Assembly (NCBI GenBank): GCA_947627625.1
Contig: CANQWR010000014.1
Coordinates: 1 to 46,655, forward strand
Direction of reading: 5' to 3'
Length of the DNA: 46,655 bases
Source of the DNA: an uncultured Ruminococcus sp.
Lineage (GTDB): Bacteria > Bacillota > Clostridia > Oscillospirales > Ruminococcaceae
This document shows positions 25,163 to 34,381 of this stretch, in pieces. Positions within the stretch are counted from its first letter, which is position 1; every line of letters starts with the position of its first letter. Under the pieces are notes generated by a model that did not search any database, had not been told where the DNA came from, and saw nothing but the letters and a program-made list of their open reading frames with translations. The position numbers and the translations under genes are program-made.

Positions 25163-26419
25163 ATGGACATTAAAAAAATCTTTTTGCCGATTACAGCTAT
25201 GGCAGTGATTTCGGCGGGAGCATCGTGTGGGGTGAAGCCCGTTGAGCCTGTTGTCAGCACGGACGTGCAAATGGCGGAGAGCGAGACGGACGTACCCGTA
25301 GAGACGGAAGCCGAGACAGAGCCCGAGACAGTACCCGAGGACAAGACCGTACACGTGATTTCGGCGGGTGACAATCTGATACACTATTCGGTATTTGAGA
25401 ACGCCGCCTATCTTGCGGGAGAGGGAGAAAATTACGATTTCAAGCCGATGTACAGCAAGGTGAAGTACCTTATAGAGGGTGCGGACGTAGCGGTGATAAA
25501 TCAGGAGACGATTATCTCACAGAGCAACGAGGTGAGGGGAGCGGACGGAGGAATACTGACTTTCAATTCGCCGCCCGAAGTAGCCGATGCGGTGATAGAC
25601 ACGGGCTTTGACGTAATCACGATGGCTAATAATCACCTGCTTGACTGTGGTGCGGAGGGTCTGGAGGAGTCTGTTTCGTTCTGGAATGAGAAGGCACAAG
25701 AGAATGACTTGACGGTTTTGGGAGCCTATCTGAACGAGCAAGATGCGGAAAATATCCGAGTGAGGGAAGTAAACGGCGTAAAGATAGCGTTTCTTGCGTA
25801 TGCGGAACACCTCAACGGCTTTTACATACCCGATGATTCCGACTTGAGAGTTATTCTGAACTCCGAGCAGGACGTGATTGAGAGACAGATAAAAGAGGCT
25901 AAAGAAATAGCCGATGCGGTAGTGGTGTCCGTGCACTGGGGTGCGGAGGACACATACGAGGTTTCGGAGGACAGAAAAATATTCGCACAGGACATGGTGG
26001 ACTGGGGAGCAGACGTAATTTTGGGCTGTGGTCCGCACGTGGCACAGACTATGGAGTGGCTTGAAAGGGACGACGGTTCGAGAGGATTTGTCTATTATTC
26101 TATGGGAAACTTCATATGTGCACAGACGGACAATTTCAACGTGATAGGCGAACTGCCCGATTTTGACATAGTTTCGGACGGCGAGACGGGAGAGATAACG
26201 CTTGAAAACGTGGGCTGCATACCCGTGATTATCCACTATGAGACTAATTTTTCGAATATGTACATCTACCCGTACAGTCAGTACACGCCCGAGCTTGCAT
26301 CGATGCACGACCTGCCTTACACATATCTCAGAGGTACATACACATGGTTTGACTGGGACTTCATAAACGAGTCGATAGACATAAGCATACCGAAGGAGTT
26401 CCAAAAGCTTGACAAATAA
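25163..26419 (+). CDS. CapA-family metallophosphatase-like lipoprotein
   Basis: This secreted lipoprotein has its lipobox at Cys22 (AGASC), a Glu/Thr/Val-rich spacer (about residues 25-65) and then a PGA_cap/CapA domain (about 70-400). Metal-site motifs of the calcineurin-like fold are visible: GDNLIH, NQET, ANNHLLDCG, VSVHWGAE, LGCGPHV and YSMGNF. CapA proteins are named for poly-gamma-glutamate capsule synthesis, but most homologues outside capsule operons have no proven role. No capB or capC is present, so I do not assign capsule synthesis. It lies directly before the scaffoldin cluster, without sign of cotranscription. Confidence 0.85.
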   Translation: MDIKKIFLPITAMAVISAGASCGVKPVEPVVSTDVQMAESETDVPVETEAETEPETVPEDKTVHVISAGDNLIHYSVFENAAYLAGEGENYDFKPMYSKVKYLIEGADVAVINQETIISQSNEVRGADGGILTFNSPPEVADAVIDTGFDVITMANNHLLDCGAEGLEESVSFWNEKAQENDLTVLGAYLNEQDAENIRVREVNGVKIAFLAYAEHLNGFYIPDDSDLRVILNSEQDVIERQIKEAKEIADAVVVSVHWGAEDTYEVSEDRKIFAQDMVDWGADVILGCGPHVAQTMEWLERDDGSRGFVYYSMGNFICAQTDNFNVIGELPDFDIVSDGETGEITLENVGCIPVIIHYETNFSNMYIYPYSQYTPELASMHDLPYTYLRGTYTWFDWDFINESIDISIPKEFQKLDK

Positions 26420-26545
26420 GTTTACTTATTCACAAAAATTTAATTATATATTTCTAAAAAACAAAATTTCGATTACCTGATTGTGCAAACCGTTCAAAAA
26501 AATGGTTCAAAGTTTATGTAAAACTCCAAAAACTCATAAAAGCTA

Positions 26546-26574
26546 TTTACATTTTGAGAGAACTGTTATATAAT
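26546..26574 (+). promoter_or_regulatory. Predicted promoter of the scaffoldin operon
   Basis: TTTACA (26546-26551) and TATAAT (26569-26574) are separated by 17 bp. Bases 26420-26545 before it hold only AT-rich sequence with no recognisable gene or terminator. Confidence 0.7.
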
Positions 26575-26580
26575 AAAATC

Positions 26581-26808
26581 ATGAATAAATATAGATTTTG
26601 GGATTGAGTATCTCATCACGGCAGTGTGATGCGTCTTAATGATGAAACCGCTGCAATCACGGAAAATAAGAAAATCCGATTATTTGTTCATGTGCGGTTT
26701 CGCAGATACGGCGTGACTGCTTTGCAGCACGCACATTTAAGACACGATATAATCAAAGGGGCATTTGTTCCTTTGTTATATAACACTATTAAAGAAGGAG
26801 GAAAAAAC
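26581..26808 (+). ncRNA. Structured 5' leader of the scaffoldin operon
   Basis: About 228 nt separate the predicted start point from scaC. Several inverted repeats are visible. CATCAC (26614-26619) pairs with GTGATG (26626-26631). GTCTTAA (26633-26639) pairs at long range with TTAAGAC (26737-26743). TGCG-GTTT-CGCA is at 26693-26704. GCGTG-A-CTGC pairs with GCAG-CACGC at 26711-26732. The long-range stem would close a multibranch structure. The leader ends with AAGGAGG. It matches no riboswitch class I can recognise, so it may be a regulatory RNA or an mRNA stabiliser. Confidence 0.5.
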
Positions 26809-27678
26809 ATGAAGACAAAAAAGATAGTCATCGGAGCTGTTTCTGCTGTACTTGCCCTCTCGCTTCCGGTAACAACAGCCATGGTAGCTGTCGCTGCCGA
26901 CGATACAGTGCAGATATCGGTCGGCAGTCAGACAGTGGAACCGGGAGGTTCTTTTTCAGTCGATGTGACGCTCTCCGACATTCCTGACAGCGGTTTACAG
27001 TGCTGTCAGTTCTCCCTCGAATATGACCCGTCTCTCGTGAAGATTTCAAGCATAACAGCGGGAAAACTGACCGAGACGGGAGCTTCAAAGGGAGACGGAA
27101 CTGCTTCGTCACTACCTCTCTTTAACCAGTACATAGATGAGAGTACGGGAATGGCAAGCGTTATATGGACAACTGCTCTTGATGACCCGACTTACTGGAT
27201 GAAGGGTGAGGGAGTATTGTGTACCGTAAAGGGCACGGCTCTCAAAGACGTTTCGGGAAAGGCGGAGATAGCGGTCACGGCAACAGCCCGTGAGACAAAG
27301 CCCGGTTCGGGAGTTGAGAACACCGAATACGACCTGGGCTATGTCGGAACAAGCGGTCTGGTGAGATACGCTGTCAAGGCAAACAACGGAACAATAACAA
27401 TCGGTGACGGCAGCGGAAGTCAGGAGACCACAGGCGGTCAGGCGACCACAGGCGGCGGAAGCAGTTCGGGCGGCGGACTCAAAGGCGATGCCAATGTTGA
27501 CGGAGATGTGACGATAGCGGACGCTGTTGCGATCCTTCAGTCTATCGCCAATTCCGACGAGTACGCTCTCACGGCACAGGGTGCAAAGAACGCCGATATC
27601 GCCGGTGACGGTGACGGTGTGAACACCAACGACGCTCTCTACATTCAGGAGTGGGATGCAGGACTGCATGAGCTTTGA
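26809..27678 (+). CDS. scaC: Adaptor scaffoldin: one cohesin plus dockerin (ScaC-like)
   Basis: ScaC in R. flavefaciens is an adaptor: its dockerin binds the main scaffoldin and its cohesin binds a different set of dockerin proteins. The 289-residue protein has a signal peptide (about residues 1-30, ending VAVAA), a cohesin (about 33-200) with a typical start VEPGGSFSVDVTLSDIP, a short Gly/Thr/Ser linker (201-222) and a C-terminal dockerin (about 224-289). The dockerin has two calcium loops, GDANVDGDVTIADAV and AGDGDGVNTNDAL. ATG 26809 has a perfect AAGGAGG; the in-frame extension upstream is leader RNA. It is the first gene of the cluster, with 101 bp to scaA. Confidence 0.9.
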   Translation: MKTKKIVIGAVSAVLALSLPVTTAMVAVAADDTVQISVGSQTVEPGGSFSVDVTLSDIPDSGLQCCQFSLEYDPSLVKISSITAGKLTETGASKGDGTASSLPLFNQYIDESTGMASVIWTTALDDPTYWMKGEGVLCTVKGTALKDVSGKAEIAVTATARETKPGSGVENTEYDLGYVGTSGLVRYAVKANNGTITIGDGSGSQETTGGQATTGGGSSSGGGLKGDANVDGDVTIADAVAILQSIANSDEYALTAQGAKNADIAGDGDGVNTNDALYIQEWDAGLHEL

Positions 27679-27779
27679 TTCCCCGAGGATTATCTGATTT
27701 GTCCCCCTGCAAAGGAATAAAAACCCTTAAATTCATAAGTTATTAAAGGCGATATGCCTAAAGAAAGGAATTATTACAA

Positions 27780-29525
27780 ATGAAGAAACTTATTTCTGCG
27801 GCTGCATCTCTTGCTATGGCTGCATCAATGGTAAGCACGGCTGTCCCCTTTGCAACAGGAGCAGCTGATGCGTCTAAGACTTTCTCACTTCGTGCATTTG
27901 ACGGCAAAACAGCGTACACCTCAGAAGAGGCAGCTGCCGGCTTTGTAGTTCCGGTGGGCTTCTACATCGGTGAGGATTCATCCAGTACGGGTATGAACGC
28001 ACAGTTCACGGTAAACAGCAAAGACGGAGACGCTTCAAAGGTTAAGTTCACGGAAGAGCTTAAAGAGTGGAACGGCGAACTCATTGAGATGTTTGCAGGT
28101 AAGCTCATCGACGGAAGAACAGGCAAATCATTCCAGAGAGCACAGGGCAATATGCCTATCTCTGTTGCCGAGAGTTCCGAGTCTTCAAAGGCAGACCCCA
28201 ACTACACAGCAGGTAACGCTTATTGCGGTTTTGCTTACACATCACCGAACGAAGGTTACGAGTGGTACGGTGAGAAGTCTGACGACTATCCCGTTTTCGT
28301 AGTAGGTCTTAACTTCCCCGCAGGTACTCCCGACGGCACATACACGGTTGATTTCCTTGACTACATAACCAACGTTGAGAACCGTTCGAGCCAGGGTGCA
28401 GGCGGCGGACAGATATACAACACAGCCAACAACAACCTGAACCTTGAGAGCCTTACAATCACAATCGGTGACGCTGCACCCGCTGAGACAACAGCTTCAA
28501 CTCCCGCAGCAACAACAGCAGCACCCGATGCAACAACAACAGCAGCACCGACAACAGAAGCTCCTTCGGAAACAACAACAACTCCTTCAGGCAGCGGCAG
28601 CGGTAGCACAGACCTGCCCGAAGTTGACAACACAGGCAAACAGGCTGACTACATAATCAAGCCCAAGAAGGTTGAGACAACTATGGATGACATCAAGGCA
28701 GGTAACTGCAACTATGCAGGCGAGCCGAATGTAATCGAGCTTGAAATCTATGTAGACCAGGGCGACCACCTCAACGCAGGTCACTATATAGAGTTCCTTG
28801 ACAGCAGTCTGCCTGACGGATTCAAAGTAAAGGGCTTTGACCCGAACATCTACGCTGCAGGCGACGGAAACACCTATTTCTGGGGAATCCAGGGTGACAC
28901 AATCGGCGGTGTTATCATAGATGCACAGGGACATCCTCAGTCACTCAACGAGGACCAGCCTACAATTATATTCCAGGTAGAGGTAGACCCCGACGTTGTA
29001 AAGGACGGCACATATACTTATACACTTGACAGATACCACGTTGTTGAGGACGGTTACAACGCACTTGAATTTGACGCTGCTCAGGAACTCGGTATAATTC
29101 AGATCGGTGATGCAGAGACACCTGTTGAGACAACAGCTCCCGCTGAGACAACAACAGAAGCTCCCGCAACAGAGACAACAGCAGCACCCTCAACGGAGAC
29201 AACAGCTTCCGCAACAGCAGGTGCAACAACAACAGCAGCTCCTGCTGAGACAACAGCAGCACCGACAACAGCAGCACCCTCAACAGATGAGCCGACAGGC
29301 ACACCTCTCTATGGTGACTCCAACTGTGACGGCAAGGTAAATATCGCTGACGTTGTTGTACTCAACAAGTGGCTGAACGACAACGATGCTTACAACCTCA
29401 CAGCTCAGGGCAAGCTCAATGCTGACTGCTCCGATCCTAAGGACGGAACCGAGATTACTCTTGATGACTCCGACGCTATAATCAAGAGCATAGTTCACCT
29501 TGTAACACTTCCTGTGACAAAGTAA
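27780..29525 (+). CDS. scaA: Primary scaffoldin: two cohesins plus dockerin (ScaA-like)
   Basis: ScaA binds dockerin-bearing enzymes and is itself carried by ScaB. The 581-residue protein has a signal peptide (1 to about 28), a divergent cohesin-like module (about 33-233), a Thr/Ala linker (about 234-285), a second cohesin (about 288-442), another Thr-rich linker and a C-terminal dockerin (about 507-581). The dockerin has GDSNCDGKVNIADVV and a second loop with an insertion. The first module ends in the same way as the second (DGTYTVDFLDY versus DGTYTYTLDRY), which is why I call it a cohesin. The second cohesin is almost identical to the first cohesin of the next gene, over DNA as well as protein. 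Two cohesins matches the ScaA layout reported for R. flavefaciens FD-1. Confidence 0.9.
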   Translation: MKKLISAAASLAMAASMVSTAVPFATGAADASKTFSLRAFDGKTAYTSEEAAAGFVVPVGFYIGEDSSSTGMNAQFTVNSKDGDASKVKFTEELKEWNGELIEMFAGKLIDGRTGKSFQRAQGNMPISVAESSESSKADPNYTAGNAYCGFAYTSPNEGYEWYGEKSDDYPVFVVGLNFPAGTPDGTYTVDFLDYITNVENRSSQGAGGGQIYNTANNNLNLESLTITIGDAAPAETTASTPAATTAAPDATTTAAPTTEAPSETTTTPSGSGSGSTDLPEVDNTGKQADYIIKPKKVETTMDDIKAGNCNYAGEPNVIELEIYVDQGDHLNAGHYIEFLDSSLPDGFKVKGFDPNIYAAGDGNTYFWGIQGDTIGGVIIDAQGHPQSLNEDQPTIIFQVEVDPDVVKDGTYTYTLDRYHVVEDGYNALEFDAAQELGIIQIGDAETPVETTAPAETTTEAPATETTAAPSTETTASATAGATTTAAPAETTAAPTTAAPSTDEPTGTPLYGDSNCDGKVNIADVVVLNKWLNDNDAYNLTAQGKLNADCSDPKDGTEITLDDSDAIIKSIVHLVTLPVTK

Positions 29526-29582
29526 TCTCTCTGACTTATAGTCTAATAAAATAGAGCAAGCGCTCGGAAAGGAAATGCACAA

Positions 29583-32500
29583 ATGAAGAAACTGCTTTCA
29601 GCAGTTACGTCCGTTGCCATGGCTGCTTCGCTCATGACAAGTGCATTTGCCTCTTCAATTACAGTTAGTGCTGCCGGCAGAGCCTCTGCCGTGCAGCCTA
29701 ATGTCAGTATGGGAGAGGTATTGGATGTTTCTGCTAAACAGGCTTCCGAAGTGGCTGCCGACTATATAGTCAAGCCCAAGGAAGTCATTACGACAATGGA
29801 CGACATCAAGGCGGGTAACTGCAACTATGCAGGCGAGCCGAATGTAATCGAGCTTGAAATCTATGTAGACCAGGGCGATCACCTCAATGCAGGTCACTAT
29901 ATAGAGTTCCTCGACAGCAGTCTGCCTGACGGATTCAAAGTAAAGGGTTATGACCCGAACATCTACGCTGCAGGCGATGGAAACACTTATTTCTGGGGAA
30001 TCCAGGGCGACACAATCGGCGGTGTTATCATAGATGCACAGGGACATCCTCAGTCACTCAACGAAGACCAGCCTACAATTATATTCCAAGTAGAGGTAGA
30101 TCCCGACGTTGTAAAGGACGGCACATACACCTATACGCTTGACAGGTATCACGTTGTTGAGGATGGTTACAACGCACTTGAATTTGACGCAACACAGCTG
30201 CCCGGTGTAATCCAGATAGGTAATTCCGAAGCTCCTGCAACGACAGAAGCTCCCGCAACCACGGAAGCTCCGTCGACAACGGCAGCACCCGAAACGACGG
30301 CAGCTCCCGCAACAACAGCAGAACCTGCTACAACAGCAGCTCCCGCAACGACAGGAGCACCCGCAACAACAGGAGCACCGACAACGACAGTCGCTCCCGT
30401 GGAGGGTTCGGTTGAGTGGGAAATCCCCACCGTAAAGGCTAAGCCCGGCGAAGAAGTGACAATGGACGTAAAGGTCAAGGGAGGTTCACTTGAAGTCGCA
30501 GGTGCACAGTTCAAGATAACATCCGATGCGGAGTTCAAGTCGGTAGACAAGACGTCGTCGGCTTACAAGTCCGACATCGTAAACAACCCCGAGACAGACG
30601 AATTTGCGTTTGGCGAGGGCAAGGGTGCAGGCGTGACGGCAAGTGCCGATGAGACCGTTCTGACTCTCAAATACACAGCCCCGACGACTCCCGGAACATA
30701 TCCCGTAGAGTGGTCCGAGGCGTTCATAAGCGACACAAACGGAAATTCAATTACAGCAAACGTAACCCTCACAAACGGAGCAATCGTTGTTGAGGAGGAC
30801 GAAAAAATCACAGGCGACATTGAGTGGGAAATCCCGCAGGTAAAGGCAAAGCCGGGTGAGACTGTGACAATGGACGTGAAGGTAAACGTAAATGAAAATC
30901 TTCCCGTAGCAGGAGCACAGTTCATAGTAAATTCCGATGCACAGTTCCAGTCTGTAAGTGACAGTTCGGCTGCTTACAAGTCGGACATTGAGAACAACCC
31001 CGATACAAAGGAATTTGCGTTTGGCGAGGGCAAGGGTGCAGGAGTTGAAGCCGAAGACGGTTCGGTTATCATGACTCTCACATACACAGCCCCGACAGAG
31101 CCGGGAACGTATCCCGTTACATGGGACGCACAGTTCGTAAGTGACACAAACGGAAACGAAATCACAAGCAGCATCACATTCACAGACGGTGCGATTATAG
31201 TTGAGGACGAGATTTCGGGCAATATCGAGTGGCAGATACCCGAGGTAACCGTTAAGCCGGGTGAGACAGCAATGATGGACGTCAAAGTAAACGTCAAGGA
31301 GAATCTGCCTGTAGCAGGAGCACAGTTCCAGATAGTACCCGACGGAGCGATTGACGCAAGTTCAGCAGCACTCGTTACAGCTGAGTCCGCAGCATACAAA
31401 TCTGCAATCGTAAATAACTTTGACACAAACGAATTTGCATTCGGCGAGGGCAAGGGTGCAGGAGTTGAGGCAGAGGACGGTTCAATCATACTCACACTCA
31501 CATACACAGCACCGACAGAGCCGGGCAGATACCCTGTAAAATGGGACGCACAGTTCGTAAGTGACACAAACGGAAACGAAATCACAAGCAGCATCACATT
31601 TATAGACGGTGCTATAATCGTTGAGGACGACGAAATTTCGGGCAATATCGAGTGGCAGATACCCGAGGTAACCGTTAAGCCCGGTGAGACAGCAACAATG
31701 GACGTCAAAGTAAACGTCAAGGAGAATCTGCCTGTAGCAGGAGCACAGTTCCAGATAGTACCCGACGGAGCAATTGACGCAAGTTCCGCACAGCTTCTCA
31801 CAGCTGAGTCCGCAGCATACAAGTCAGCAATCGTAAACAATTTCGAGACTAACGAATTTGCATTCGGCGAAGGCAAGGGTGCAGGAGTTGAGGCAGAGGA
31901 CGGTTCAATCATACTCACACTCACATACACAGCACCGACAGAGCCGGGAATATACCCTGTAACATGGGACGCACAGTTCGTAAGTGACACGAACGGAAAC
32001 GAAATCACAAGCAGCATCACATTTATAGACGGTGCTATTATAGTTGAGGAGGATACAACGACAACAGCAGAGTCCGAGACAACTACTTCAACCACAACGA
32101 CTACAGCAGCACCCGAGACAACAACGACAACAGCTCCCGAGACGACAACAACGGAGCCTGAGACAACAACAGCAGCCGAGACAACGACTTCAACGACCAC
32201 AGAGGCAACAACAGCACCCGAGACGACCACAACGACAGGCACAACAGAGCCTGCACCGATAAGCGGTGACATCGAGTGGAGAATCCCCGAGGTAGTAGTA
32301 AAGCCCGGTGAGACAGCAACAATGGACGTTACGGTAAATGTAACGAACAATCTGCCTGTAGCAGGAGCACAGTTCCAGATAGTACCCGACAGTGCGATTG
32401 ACGCAAGCACGGCAGAGCTTCTCACAGCAGAATCGGCAGCATACAAGTCGGCAATCGTAAACAACTTTGACACAAACGAGTTTGCATTCGGCGAGGGCAA

Positions 32501-33914
32501 AGGTGCAGGAGTTGAGGCAGAGGACGGTTCAATCATACTCACACTCACATACACAGCACCTACAGAGCCGGGCAAATATCCCGTAAAATGGGCTGCACAG
32601 TTTGTAAGTGACACAAACGGAAACGAAATCACAGACAGCATTTCATTTGTAGACGGAGCAATCATCGTTGAGGAGGAGACTACAACAACGACAGAAGCTC
32701 CTGAGACGACTACAACGACCACAACAACGACAACAGAAGCAACAACAGAGCCTGAGACAACCACAACAGAGTCTTCCACAACGGAGGAGGAGACTACAAC
32801 AACCACAACAGAGTCTTCCACAACGGAGGAGGAGACTACAACAACCACAACAGAGTCTTCAACAACAGAGGAGGAGACTACAACAACCACAACAGAAGCA
32901 ACAACAGAGCCTGAGACGACTACTACAACTACAGAAGCTACCACAACAGAGGAAGAGACAACAACTTCCACAACAACCACAACAGAACCCGCAACAGAGC
33001 CTGCAACTACAACAACAGTAAGCGGTGGTGTTGGTGAAGGCGGAGAGGCAACAATGACTCACACAACAGTTCCCACAACGCAGGAGCCCGGAGACATAAA
33101 CGCTTCTACAACAACAGAGACGACAGCCTCCACTGCTACTCCCGAAACAACAACATCTATCTACGCTGAGGGAGACGTTGTTGACGGATTCTACTTCAAC
33201 CACGACCCGAGAACATATGACGCAGGTCATGTGGCAGGACTTACGGTTAAATCTGTAGACGAGTCGGGAACAGAGACAACGCTGTCACTTGACGGCATCA
33301 CATACGCTGACGCTGTAAACGGTTCAGACAACCCGATGGGCACGTTCAACAACGAGATAAAGGATGCTTATTCGCTCTCCGACTTTGTATACACGATAAA
33401 CGTTCTCTACAACGGCGAACAGCTGAAGACAAAGGACGGCGAGGACGTTACATTCCAAGCATTTATCGGAGTAAAGGGCGACGCAAACTTTGACAAGATG
33501 GTAGACGCAGGAGACGCATCAGACGTTCTCTCATGGTATGCTACGATGTCGACAGGCGGACAGCCCGACGAGACAATAATGGCAAAGAACGCAAGTACAC
33601 TTGTAACAAGTGCAACAGACGAACTTGACCACCTTGCACTGTTCCTGGTAGACGTTGACAAGGACGTTTATTCGGAGGACAACTGGAGTATCCGCAAGGA
33701 CAAGAGAGCGGTTGACGTTGACGCAGCAGACGCAAGTACAATTCTGGCTTACTATGCACTCGCTTCAACATCAGGCAACGCATTCAACAAGTACGAGGGA
33801 TGGAATACTGCTCTCCCGACAAGAGAGGAGAACATGACAGGAAGTCCGCTTGTAACCGAGGATGACATTGCAAAGATGGTGAATTGGGGAAAACCCTCCG
33901 CAGCAGCAGAGTGA
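29583..33914 (+). CDS. scaB: Anchoring scaffoldin: six cohesins plus X-dockerin (ScaB-like)
   Basis: ScaB is the central scaffoldin, binding ScaA through its cohesins and the wall protein ScaE through its X-dockerin. The 1443-residue protein has a signal peptide (about 1-31), cohesin 1 of the ScaA type (about 58-212), a Thr/Ala linker, and five closely related cohesins of a second type beginning near residues 274, 410, 544, 685 and 893 (each starts with EWxIP). A Thr/Glu linker of about 165 residues follows, then an X module (about 1193-1295) and a dockerin (about 1297-1400; GDANFDKMVDAGDASDVL). Cohesins 4 and 5 are nearly identical. The known R. flavefaciens ScaB has seven to nine cohesins of two types; here the split is one plus five. 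A terminator follows. Confidence 0.93.
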   Translation: MKKLLSAVTSVAMAASLMTSAFASSITVSAAGRASAVQPNVSMGEVLDVSAKQASEVAADYIVKPKEVITTMDDIKAGNCNYAGEPNVIELEIYVDQGDHLNAGHYIEFLDSSLPDGFKVKGYDPNIYAAGDGNTYFWGIQGDTIGGVIIDAQGHPQSLNEDQPTIIFQVEVDPDVVKDGTYTYTLDRYHVVEDGYNALEFDATQLPGVIQIGNSEAPATTEAPATTEAPSTTAAPETTAAPATTAEPATTAAPATTGAPATTGAPTTTVAPVEGSVEWEIPTVKAKPGEEVTMDVKVKGGSLEVAGAQFKITSDAEFKSVDKTSSAYKSDIVNNPETDEFAFGEGKGAGVTASADETVLTLKYTAPTTPGTYPVEWSEAFISDTNGNSITANVTLTNGAIVVEEDEKITGDIEWEIPQVKAKPGETVTMDVKVNVNENLPVAGAQFIVNSDAQFQSVSDSSAAYKSDIENNPDTKEFAFGEGKGAGVEAEDGSVIMTLTYTAPTEPGTYPVTWDAQFVSDTNGNEITSSITFTDGAIIVEDEISGNIEWQIPEVTVKPGETAMMDVKVNVKENLPVAGAQFQIVPDGAIDASSAALVTAESAAYKSAIVNNFDTNEFAFGEGKGAGVEAEDGSIILTLTYTAPTEPGRYPVKWDAQFVSDTNGNEITSSITFIDGAIIVEDDEISGNIEWQIPEVTVKPGETATMDVKVNVKENLPVAGAQFQIVPDGAIDASSAQLLTAESAAYKSAIVNNFETNEFAFGEGKGAGVEAEDGSIILTLTYTAPTEPGIYPVTWDAQFVSDTNGNEITSSITFIDGAIIVEEDTTTTAESETTTSTTTTTAAPETTTTTAPETTTTEPETTTAAETTTSTTTEATTAPETTTTTGTTEPAPISGDIEWRIPEVVVKPGETATMDVTVNVTNNLPVAGAQFQIVPDSAIDASTAELLTAESAAYKSAIVNNFDTNEFAFGEGKGAGVEAEDGSIILTLTYTAPTEPGKYPVKWAAQFVSDTNGNEITDSISFVDGAIIVEEETTTTTEAPETTTTTTTTTTEATTEPETTTTESSTTEEETTTTTTESSTTEEETTTTTTESSTTEEETTTTTTEATTEPETTTTTTEATTTEEETTTSTTTTTEPATEPATTTTVSGGVGEGGEATMTHTTVPTTQEPGDINASTTTETTASTATPETTTSIYAEGDVVDGFYFNHDPRTYDAGHVAGLTVKSVDESGTETTLSLDGITYADAVNGSDNPMGTFNNEIKDAYSLSDFVYTINVLYNGEQLKTKDGEDVTFQAFIGVKGDANFDKMVDAGDASDVLSWYATMSTGGQPDETIMAKNASTLVTSATDELDHLALFLVDVDKDVYSEDNWSIRKDKRAVDVDAADASTILAYYALASTSGNAFNKYEGWNTALPTREENMTGSPLVTEDDIAKMVNWGKPSAAAE
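30400..32680 (+). repeat. Tandem cohesin-coding repeats inside scaB
   Basis: Five repeats of about 400-420 bp encode the second-type cohesins. Neighbouring units share long identical stretches at DNA level (for example the block encoding KGAGVEAEDGSIILTLTYT occurs in units 3 to 5 with few base changes), while flanking linkers vary. This fits recent duplication or gene conversion. Confidence 0.85.
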
Positions 33915-33979
33915 GTTATGAAATTCCGAGAGGCTGATTTTGAGAGATTACTTTAGAAATTGACTAATCGGGCAGAAAA

Positions 33980-34007
33980 GCCGGATTCTTCGGAATCTGG
34001 TTTTTTT
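33980..34007 (+). terminator. Intrinsic terminator after scaB
   Basis: GCCGGATTC and GAATCTGGT form a nine-pair stem (two G-U pairs) with a TTCG loop and are followed by seven T. It ends the scaC-scaA-scaB transcript. Confidence 0.85.
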
Positions 34008-34067
34008 GCATACACGGAAAAATCTGAAAAATATGTTAAAAATATGCTTTTTTGTATAAATTGGTAC

Positions 34068-34096
34068 TTGACAAATGAGAAATGTGATGATATAAT
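34068..34096 (+). promoter_or_regulatory. Consensus promoter ahead of a short hairpin, upstream of cttA
   Basis: TTGACA (34068-34073) and TATAAT (34091-34096) are separated by 17 bp. It lies about 290 bp before the cttA start, upstream of a terminator-like hairpin. Confidence 0.7.
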
Positions 34097-34109
34097 TATA
34101 ATGTGATTA

Positions 34110-34140
34110 GTCCCCCACAGCCGTCGGGGAGGGGATTTTT
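34110..34140 (+). terminator. Terminator-like hairpin directly after a promoter
   Basis: TCCCC at 34111-34115 can pair with GGGGA at 34126-34130, or with GGGGA at 34131-34135, and TTTTT follows. It begins only about 10 nt after the predicted start of the promoter at 34068-34096. It would release a transcript of about 40 nt or act as an attenuator of cttA. Confidence 0.5.
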
Positions 34141-34240
34141 CGCTTACTGCATTGATTTTATGTGCATAAATTGTGAAATACATACAAAAATCACGTTTTT
34201 TAATCGTAAATAATTTTTTGAGAAAAATGTGCGGATTTAC

Positions 34241-34269
34241 TTGACTTATTGCAATTTGTGTGATAGAAT
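34241..34269 (+). promoter_or_regulatory. Predicted proximal promoter of cttA
   Basis: TTGACT (34241-34246) and TAGAAT (34264-34269) are separated by 17 bp. The leader to ATG 34382 would be about 105 nt and contains an AAAGGGGG site and an in-frame GTG at 34304. Confidence 0.6.
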
Positions 34270-34381
34270 GTAGTTACGGGTTTCAAAAAGGGGGTAAGTT
34301 CCTGTGGAACTCGGTCTGCCGAACTTGGACGAGCTTACGGACGGGCGGGCAGAAAAAAATAAGTTAGAGAGGTATAGAACG

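Noticed and set aside
25163..26419. Capsule (poly-gamma-glutamate) synthesis from the CapA-like protein.
   Set aside because: No capB or capC genes are present; the domain alone does not show capsule synthesis.
30974..32980. A 668-residue open frame on the minus strand opposite scaB.
   Set aside because: It is the mirror of the repeated cohesin and Thr-rich linker codons. Its product is only Val/Ser repeats, it has no ribosome site, and the plus strand clearly encodes cohesins.
34304..34381. A GTG start 26 codons upstream for the cttA-position protein, with AAAGGGGG before it.
   Set aside because: It would put 26 charged residues in front of a clear signal peptide. A leader peptide cannot be excluded, but it is in frame without a stop, so ATG 34382 is preferred.
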